In this document: positions 37,986 through 42,445 of the stretch, piece after piece
How positions within the stretch are numbered: the stretch's first letter is position 1
Layout of the letters: every line of letters begins with the position of its first letter
NCBI GenBank assembly: GCA_900549235.1
Contig: URNT01000028.1
Coordinates: 1-42,445 of the forward strand
DNA: 42,445 nucleotides
From: an uncultured Clostridium sp.
GTDB lineage: Bacteria > Bacillota > Clostridia > Lachnospirales > Lachnospiraceae
Direction: 5' to 3'
The notes under the pieces: model-generated
The model's input: the letters and a program-made list of their open reading frames with translations, nothing else
What the model was told of the DNA's origin: nothing
The model's database searches: none
Position numbers and translations under genes: made by a program

Positions 37986-38002
37986 CTTACGGATTCCGTA
38001 AG
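37986..38002. promoter_or_regulatory. Perfect 17-bp operator palindrome
   Basis: CTTACGGA T TCCGTAAG, at the transcription start of the early promoter (38006-38034). Likely site where CI-type repressor or Cro blocks the lytic promoter. Confidence 0.7.
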
Positions 38003-38005
38003 TTC

Positions 38006-38034
38006 ATGTTAGCATCATGCAGATTGATTGTCAA
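38006..38034 (-). promoter_or_regulatory. Early lytic promoter
   Basis: Minus strand: TTGACA (38029-38034), 17-bp spacer, TAACAT (38006-38011). A near-consensus sigma-70 promoter that reads into the Cro-like gene and the whole early operon; overlapped by operators. Confidence 0.75.
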
Positions 38035-38043
38035 TATTATTTT

Positions 38044-38058
38044 TGCATTTTTCGTAAG
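38044..38058 (+). promoter_or_regulatory. Operator repeat A (TGCATTTTTCGTAAG)
   Basis: One of two 15-bp direct repeats (with 38086-38100, 14 of 15 identical) spaced 42 bp, about four helical turns. They share the CGTAAG half-site of the palindrome at 37986-38002 and lie between the divergent promoters. Confidence 0.55.
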
Positions 38059-38085
38059 TTTTTACAGTTGTTGCGTAATTTTTAT

Positions 38086-38100
38086 TGCATTTTGCGTAAG
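38086..38100 (+). promoter_or_regulatory. Operator repeat B (TGCATTTTGCGTAAG)
   Basis: Direct copy of 38044-38058, overlapping the -35 region of the repressor promoter (TTGCAT 38085-38090, 17 bp, TATTAT 38108-38113; an alternative -10, TATAAT, lies at 38111-38116). Suggests autoregulation of the repressor. Confidence 0.55.
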
Positions 38101-38145
38101 AATATGTTATTATAATATTATCCTAATATTGACAGGGGTGAAAAA

Positions 38146-38727
38146 ATGGCTATATGGAATGAACGTATACGAAAAAAAAGATTAGAAAAAGGAATAACAC
38201 TTGCACAAATTGCAGATAAGTTAGGGGTTACAGAAGCTACTGCACAAAGATATGAAAGCGGAATCATCAAAAACGTGCCATATGAACATATGTGTGCATA
38301 TGGTGAAATTTTAGGTTGTTCACCTGCTTATTTAATGGGTTGGGTCTCGAACACTAATGCCGATTCCATCATTGATTATTTTGATGACACCTTGGATAAA
38401 ATAACCTCTTTTCTCGAAAAAAGCGGATATACTGTCTTACAAACAGATTCTTGGAATGACGACACCATGATAATCAAAAATAAGAACGAGCAAATTATTA
38501 AAACAACATCTTCAGGAGAGTTAGTTGGTCAATATGAACATTTAAAGGCCGACAACCTTCCTTTGACTATTGAAAATATATTAAATGTGCAGCCATTAAC
38601 AACTTTACCTGAGCATATCCGAGTTGCTGCTAGAGACATGATGGATTTATCTCCGGAGGACCAGAAAACCGCACTTGATATGATTAAATTTTTATCGCAT
38701 AAAGGCAAAGAGGCGAAAAAAGAGTGA
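38146..38727 (+). CDS. CI-like repressor (XRE family), no peptidase domain
   Basis: A 193-residue repressor. The N-terminal HTH is clear (IRKKRLEKGITLAQIADKLGVTEATAQRYESG, about 8-40). After PAYLMGW come about 120 residues without the S24/LexA-like Ser-Lys protease motifs, so RecA-driven self-cleavage is not expected. Instead it is followed directly by an ImmA-type metallopeptidase, which in ICEBs1 and related elements cleaves the repressor. It starts with AGGGGTG, and its last codons overlap the next gene (GTGA). Confidence 0.9.
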   Translation: MAIWNERIRKKRLEKGITLAQIADKLGVTEATAQRYESGIIKNVPYEHMCAYGEILGCSPAYLMGWVSNTNADSIIDYFDDTLDKITSFLEKSGYTVLQTDSWNDDTMIIKNKNEQIIKTTSSGELVGQYEHLKADNLPLTIENILNVQPLTTLPEHIRVAARDMMDLSPEDQKTALDMIKFLSHKGKEAKKE

Positions 38728-39758
38728 AAATACCAACCTATGCAAGATACGACTATTGTAATAAAAAAGCTTGTGAATTTCTTGAAGAATACGCCATTCG
38801 CTCATTTCCCTTTAATGTAGAAAAAATTATCTGTGATAGTAAATGGGGATTGGTAACGTATTCTGATCTAATGAAACAGTTTTCTTGCGACCGAAATACA
38901 GTTATTCGATGTTTAGGAAGTGAAGATGGTTACACTCAACTGGATGGTATAAATTATTGTATTTCATATAATGATGAAGAGCGGCTTGGTGATAGAAAAC
39001 GATTTACGCTAATGCATGAAATCGGACATATATATCTTGGGCACTTAATAGATTTTGAAGCGACTCAGTTATATAGAGGTTCATTAACTAAGCAAGAAAA
39101 TAAAGTTTTGGAAAACGAAGCAAATGCTTTTGCAAGAAATGTCTTAGTCCCTACAACCATTCTGCGCCAACTAAAAAATAAAAGCGCCTTAAATATTTCG
39201 AAACAATTTGGCATAACTTGCAAGGCTGCAGAAACCAGATTGATTTTTTTCTATAAAGACGAACATATAAATAAACAAAATGGAATACTACCGCATCTTC
39301 GTGCAATCTTCTATGATTTTTATTACAAGAAAAAATGTTCCATTTGTGGTTACTTTATAATCGCCAAAAATATTAATTATTGTCCAATTTGTGGTCAAAA
39401 AACTCTACAATGGGGAGATGGGAAAATGAAGTATCCAGTAAAAATTAAATTAAATGAAAACAGCAAAGCAGTCCGTTGCCCTATATGTGACAATGAAGAT
39501 ATTTCACCAAATGGAAATTATTGTCATATTTGCGGAACACATTTAGTTAATGTTTGTACAAATTATGGCGACACATTCAATGAAAGTTGTGGTCAATTAG
39601 CAGCTGCAAACGCCCGTTACTGCATATATTGCGGATCACCGACTACTTTTCTAAGAGACAAAATACTAAATCCTTGGAATCATGCCAAAAAGAAAGATGG
39701 ATTTATGGATATTCCAGATATGCCAGAAGATGAAGATATTTCGTTACCATTTAATTAA
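38724..39758 (+). CDS. ImmA/IrrE-type metallopeptidase with C-terminal zinc ribbons
   Basis: A 344-residue protein. Residues about 15-175 are an ImmA/IrrE (M78-like) zinc peptidase with the HEIGH motif (FTLMHEIGHIYLGH) and the downstream ENEANAFARNVLVP acid. The C-terminal about 130 residues hold three Cys-pair zinc-ribbon repeats: CSICGY...YCPICGQ, CPICDN...YCHICGT and CTNYGD...YCIYCGS. GTG start overlaps the repressor stop. It likely cleaves the repressor on a signal, derepressing the early promoter; the ribbons could sense DNA or partner proteins. This domain addition is uncommon. Confidence 0.9.
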   Translation: MKIPTYARYDYCNKKACEFLEEYAIRSFPFNVEKIICDSKWGLVTYSDLMKQFSCDRNTVIRCLGSEDGYTQLDGINYCISYNDEERLGDRKRFTLMHEIGHIYLGHLIDFEATQLYRGSLTKQENKVLENEANAFARNVLVPTTILRQLKNKSALNISKQFGITCKAAETRLIFFYKDEHINKQNGILPHLRAIFYDFYYKKKCSICGYFIIAKNINYCPICGQKTLQWGDGKMKYPVKIKLNENSKAVRCPICDNEDISPNGNYCHICGTHLVNVCTNYGDTFNESCGQLAAANARYCIYCGSPTTFLRDKILNPWNHAKKKDGFMDIPDMPEDEDISLPFN

Positions 39759-39761
39759 TTA

Positions 39762-39789
39762 TTGAATGCCACCACCTTGACAATATAAT
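39762..39789 (+). promoter_or_regulatory. Promoter of the toxin mRNA
   Basis: TTGAAT (39762-39767), 16-bp spacer, TATAAT (39784-39789). The sequence after TTGACA (39777) is repeated in inverted orientation before the antitoxin RNA (about 40012-40050). Starts the toxin transcript near 39796. Confidence 0.65.
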
Positions 39790-39857
39790 ATACTTACCCA
39801 GGCAGCCGATAGGGCGGCTATGGCCCCGTTCCGAGTCTTGCGGAAAGGGGAATGCTT

Positions 39858-39938
39858 ATGAGTACATACGAGGAATTTCAGATAATCCTGACCGTAGCGT
39901 TATTGATTGTTGCTATTCTGAATTTAAAAAATAAGTAG
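39858..39938 (+). CDS. Type I toxin, putative holin-like small hydrophobic peptide (26 aa)
   Basis: MSTYEEFQIILTVALLIVAI then LNLKNK: one transmembrane helix preceded by STYE, the signature of the holin-like toxin/TxpA-like group of Firmicutes. It has AAGGGG before the ATG. Its mRNA would end at the AGAGCCGCTT hairpin (39937-39966). A convergent RNA from a perfect promoter overlaps the 3' end, which is the arrangement of type I toxin-antitoxin pairs. Toxicity is inferred from family and layout. Confidence 0.8.
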   Translation: MSTYEEFQIILTVALLIVAILNLKNK

Positions 39939-40032
39939 AGCCGCTTTGTCCCTGGAAAGATAAGCGGCTCTACTTAGATACGTTTAATCGCCGGAGCGGG
40001 AAGTCTTGACCTTCCTTATCGGCTGTCTTGTT
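39908..40032 (-). ncRNA. Antisense RNA antitoxin candidate
   Basis: Transcribed from the consensus promoter at 40039-40067 towards the toxin gene. It would begin near 40032 and stop after the AGTAGAGCCGCTT / AAGCGGCTCTACTT hairpin (39931-39972), which on the minus strand is followed by ATTTTTTA. The 3' part is complementary to the end of the toxin mRNA. End points are estimates. Confidence 0.6.
39931..39972. terminator. Shared bidirectional terminator of toxin and antitoxin RNAs
   Basis: AAGTAGAGCCGCTT and its complement AAGCGGCTCTACTT. On the minus strand it is followed by ATTTTTTA, giving the antitoxin end; on the plus strand it ends the toxin mRNA less strongly. Confidence 0.7.
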
Positions 40033-40038
40033 AAGTAT

Positions 40039-40067
40039 ATTATATGTCAAATCATTTTATTTGTCAA
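40039..40067 (-). promoter_or_regulatory. Perfect consensus promoter of the antisense RNA
   Basis: Minus strand: TTGACA (40062-40067), 17 bp, TATAAT (40039-40044). A second TTGACA overlaps at 40045-40050. Strong promoter expected for an antitoxin RNA. Confidence 0.8.
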
Positions 40068-40071
40068 ACGC

Positions 40072-40101
40072 AAAAACCGCCCGGTATTGGTGTACCGAAC
40101 G
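40072..40101 (+). repeat. Direct repeat before the KilA-N gene
   Basis: AAAAACCGCCCGGT, 8 bp, ACCGAACG. The same two blocks, 9 bp apart, occur after the gene at 40970-41000. Confidence 0.7.
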
Positions 40102-40121
40102 TTTCCAAGAAAGGAGATTTT

Positions 40122-40964
40122 ATGAAAATAAACGCAAATGGTGCAGAAATATCAATAATTGGAAATATAACAGATGAACATGCCTATATTTCTTTGACTG
40201 ATATTGCAAAGAGAAAGGATTCTGATGATCCAAGGATTGTAATATCTAACTGGATGAGTTCATACTCCACCATAGATTTTCTTGCCACATGGGAAAGTTT
40301 ATATAATCCAAATTTTAACCGTATGGAATTCCAGACGGTTAGAGGTGAACCAGGTCGTTTAATTATGACCCCAAAGCAATGGATAACAAGAATGTCTGCT
40401 ATTGGTATCACTTCGCAAGCCGGACGGTATGGCGGTACCTACGCTCATCCAGATATAGCCTTTGAGTTTGCTTCATGGATATCTCCAGAATTTAAGCTAT
40501 ATATAATTAAAGATTATCAACGGCTTAAAATGGAAGAATCGCAACGGCTGGCACTAGGATGGGATACCAAAAGAGAGCTTTCCAAGATCAATTACCGTAT
40601 ACATACTGATGCTATCAAAGAATTTTTAATAACTCCAGAATTAACAAAGCAAGAACAAGGACTCACATATGCCACAGAAGCCGACCTATTAAACATTGCA
40701 CTTTTTGGAAAAACAGCGAAACAATGGCGTCTTGAAACTGGAAATAAAAAACAAAACATGAGAGATTTTGCCAGTGTTGAACAACTTATTGTTTTAGTAA
40801 ATCTTGAAAGTATGAATGCAGATATGATTCGCCAAAATATTCCAGCTCCAGAAAGATTGAAAAAACTAAGAAATATTGCTTATTATCAGTTGAATTCTCT
40901 ACATACCAATAACTCTGCCAAAAGGCTTAGGGAAAATATTCAGAACCGCCTTGAACAAAAATAA
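40122..40964 (+). CDS. KilA-N domain protein
   Basis: A 280-residue protein whose N-terminal half is a KilA-N DNA-binding domain: AYISLTDIAKRKDSDDPRIVISNWMSSYSTIDFLATWESLYNPNFNRMEFQ, TPKQWITRMSAIGITSQAGRYGGTYAHPDIAFEFASWISPEFKLYIIKDYQRLK. The C-terminal half (about 150-280) is helical, with TEADLLNIALFGKTAKQWRLETG. KilA-N proteins act as phage regulators or antirepressors. ATG at 40122 follows AAAGGAG. The gene is bracketed by 30-bp direct repeats with hairpins, which suggests it entered as a cassette. Confidence 0.9.
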   Translation: MKINANGAEISIIGNITDEHAYISLTDIAKRKDSDDPRIVISNWMSSYSTIDFLATWESLYNPNFNRMEFQTVRGEPGRLIMTPKQWITRMSAIGITSQAGRYGGTYAHPDIAFEFASWISPEFKLYIIKDYQRLKMEESQRLALGWDTKRELSKINYRIHTDAIKEFLITPELTKQEQGLTYATEADLLNIALFGKTAKQWRLETGNKKQNMRDFASVEQLIVLVNLESMNADMIRQNIPAPERLKKLRNIAYYQLNSLHTNNSAKRLRENIQNRLEQK

Positions 40965-40969
40965 CACAA

Positions 40970-41005
40970 AAAAACCGCCCGGTGCTACCAACACCGAACG
41001 GCTTT
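40970..41005 (+). terminator. Terminator-like direct repeat after the KilA-N gene
   Basis: Second copy of the flanking repeat. CGGTG (40980-40984) pairs with CACCG (40992-40996), GCC with GGC outside, then CTTTC. A weak terminator on the plus strand. Confidence 0.55.
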
Positions 41006-41133
41006 CACATAGATTTTCTTACCAGATTGCTCCGGGAAGATATATTTGCTTCGCAAACAAATTATATCATTCCTGGATCGTCCTGGCAAGAGGGCGTATT
41101 TATTTTACCCATTTTTAAGGAGGAATGATACTT

Positions 41134-42408
41134 ATGGCAACTGCAAAGAAACTCCCTTCCGGCTCGTGGCGCTGTCTGGCCTTCAGTCATTATGAAACGG
41201 TTCTGGACAGCTCCGGCAAACCTGTTATGGATAAGAAAACAGGCAAACCGAAGCAAAAACGAGTCTATGAGTCCTTTACCAGCGACGATCCATCCCGCAG
41301 GGGGAAAGCCGAAGCTGAGCGCCAGGCCGCAGAATTTCAAACTGAGAAAATGATGAACAAGCAGCAAAAGCAACGTAAAAATGGAACCATGCTCCTTCGT
41401 GAGGCAATGCAGCAGTATATCGCCACTACTGCCCCCGTACTGTCTGGAACCACCATTCAAGGATATAGCAAAAATCAATATGATTCCTATCAGTTTCTCA
41501 TGGATCGGAAACTGCGTGATATTACAGAGGATGATCTGCAATTAGCCGTAGATATTGATACTAAGAGAATATCCAAGCGGTCCAAAAAGGGAGGCTCCCC
41601 TATATCGCCTAAAACTGTGCACAATACATATAATTATATTTTAACTGTAATCCGATATTTTTATCCTGGTGACCAGTACAATGTCAAGCTCCCCAAGGTG
41701 CCCAAAAAAGTAAAGGAATTAATTCCTGCCCAGACGGTTCTGCAAGTGATTCAAGGGACTGAGATAGAACTTCCATGCCTCCTGGCCTGCTGGTTAAGCT
41801 TCTCCCTGTCAGAAATCCGGGGATTGCGCATCCGGGACATATCCGGGGATTACCTCACCTTAAACCAGGTAGTTGTAGATGTCGGCTGCACCCCCACCAT
41901 AAAGCAAAGCGGGAAAGCTGATCCACGCCTGAGGAAGCATAAAATCCCTCAATACATAAAAACATTAATTGAACGGGAGATACTTGGACGGAGGCCGGAT
42001 GACCTGCTGATTACGCTGAGCGGGCACGCAATCTATATGCGTTGGAAACGGCTCCTGGAGACAAACAACCTCCCTCATATGACCTTCCATGACCTGCGGC
42101 ATCTTAACGCCTCTGTTATGGCGCTGCTGCGAATCCCGGACAAGTATGCCCAGGAGCGCGGGGGATGGGCATCTGACCGGGTTATGAAAAGAGTGTATAC
42201 ACATACCTTTTCTGAAGAACGCCAAAAGGTTGACCAGACCATTGATGATTATTTTGAAGAACTCCTCGGTGCCAAAAAAACGCCCAGAGAACCTTCTCCA
42301 GAAGAAATCCTCAAACGTCTTAAAGCCTCCAATCCAGAAGGCTGGTATGATTCTTTAGTCAGATTTATGCAACACGAAATGCAACACGAAAAAGAAAAGG
42401 CTCAGTAA
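41134..42408 (+). CDS. Tyrosine-type phage integrase
   Basis: A 424-residue integrase. An N-terminal arm-binding part (about 1-75, with KKLPSGSWRC...KTGKPKQKRVYESFT) is followed by a SAM-like core-binding domain (about 85-180) and the catalytic domain with Arg I (SLSEIRGLRIRD), the Lys-bearing turn, H-x-x-R (FHDLRHLNAS), W in ERGGWAS and Tyr nucleophile in RVYTHTF. The C-terminus is a helical arm. ATG at 41134 is used; AAGGAGG lies upstream, and an in-frame ATG at 41125 is too close to it. It would integrate into the RNA gene at the right edge. Confidence 0.95.
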   Translation: MATAKKLPSGSWRCLAFSHYETVLDSSGKPVMDKKTGKPKQKRVYESFTSDDPSRRGKAEAERQAAEFQTEKMMNKQQKQRKNGTMLLREAMQQYIATTAPVLSGTTIQGYSKNQYDSYQFLMDRKLRDITEDDLQLAVDIDTKRISKRSKKGGSPISPKTVHNTYNYILTVIRYFYPGDQYNVKLPKVPKKVKELIPAQTVLQVIQGTEIELPCLLACWLSFSLSEIRGLRIRDISGDYLTLNQVVVDVGCTPTIKQSGKADPRLRKHKIPQYIKTLIEREILGRRPDDLLITLSGHAIYMRWKRLLETNNLPHMTFHDLRHLNASVMALLRIPDKYAQERGGWASDRVMKRVYTHTFSEERQKVDQTIDDYFEELLGAKKTPREPSPEEILKRLKASNPEGWYDSLVRFMQHEMQHEKEKAQ

Positions 42409-42421
42409 ACACTGAGCCTTT
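42396..42421. terminator. Bidirectional terminator between integrase and host RNA gene
   Basis: AAAGGCTCAGT, AAAC loop, ACTGAGCCTTT: 11-bp perfect stem overlapping the integrase stop. On the minus strand TTTTCTTTTT follows, so it would end transcription of the host RNA gene entering from the right. Confidence 0.85.
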
Positions 42422-42423
42422 AC

Positions 42424-42445
42424 GATGGAGCTGAGGGGAATCGAA
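42424..42445 (-). other. ssrA: 3' end of a host tRNA-like gene, probably tmRNA; attachment site
   Basis: Minus strand begins TTCGATT (T loop), CCCCT (T stem), CAGCTCC (acceptor) and A, without an encoded CCA before the phage starts. The acceptor CAGCTCC is that of tmRNA rather than a usual tRNA, and tmRNA 3' ends are common prophage sites. Only 22 bp are visible, so tRNA is not excluded; the gene symbol is provisional. Confidence 0.55.

Overview
This window is most of an integrated temperate phage of about 42 kb in a low-to-mid GC Firmicute. Small-protein families (DUF6774, DUF1653, DUF551, ArpU-like), codon use and strong GGAGG ribosome-binding sites point to a gut Clostridia/Lachnospiraceae host; that placement is inference. 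The virion genes follow the PBSX/xkd order: TerS, TerL, SPP1-type portal, Mu-F minor head protein, GP20 scaffold, SU10/DUF5309-type capsid, connectors, contractile sheath and tube, XkdN-like chaperone, tape measure, XkdP/Q/R/S/T/U baseplate and tail fibres. The phage is therefore a contractile-tailed myovirus. The left edge cuts the endolysin. The right edge ends in the 3' end of a tRNA-like host gene, probably tmRNA, which is the likely attachment site.

Layout, left to right. 1-1606: lysis genes (endolysin, two small ORFs, r1t-like holin, XhlA-like protein). 1627-7885: tail fibres and baseplate, including an invertible fibre segment at 2413-3138. 7885-13185: tape measure, frameshifted chaperone, a self-contained moron, tube, sheath and completion proteins. 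13169-18627: connectors, capsid, scaffold, accessory genes and the minor head protein, which continues in frame past an amber codon into a toxin-like domain. 18627-22273: portal and terminase. 22454-24105: accessory P-loop ATPase and a tRNA. 24250-28975: ArpU-like regulator, many small early proteins, a PAPS-reductase-like protein and RusA. 28976-29271: a structured, iteron-rich noncoding region (candidate origin). 29250-36116: replication and recombination block (primase-helicase, SF2 helicase, DUF669, AAA_24 ATPase, SMC-like ATPase). 36127-37970: small regulators, AntA antirepressor and Cro-like protein.

Nearly all genes to this point lie on the minus strand. The lysogeny module on the plus strand (38146-42408) holds a CI-like repressor without a protease domain, an ImmA-type metallopeptidase with zinc ribbons, a type I toxin with a convergent antisense RNA, a KilA-N protein bracketed by direct repeats, and a tyrosine integrase. 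CGTAAG-containing operator repeats lie between the repressor and the early minus-strand promoter (TTGACA-17-TAACAT).

How it works together: repressor at the CGTAAG operators would hold the early promoter silent. ImmA-like cleavage or the antirepressors would release it. The early operon would then replicate DNA and make the ArpU-like protein, which would activate the late operon (terminase to lysis). The most unusual items are the tail-fibre inversion switch, the amber-separated toxin-like extension of the minor head protein, the iteron/hairpin array beside the primase, the independently transcribed morons, and the type I toxin-antitoxin locus.
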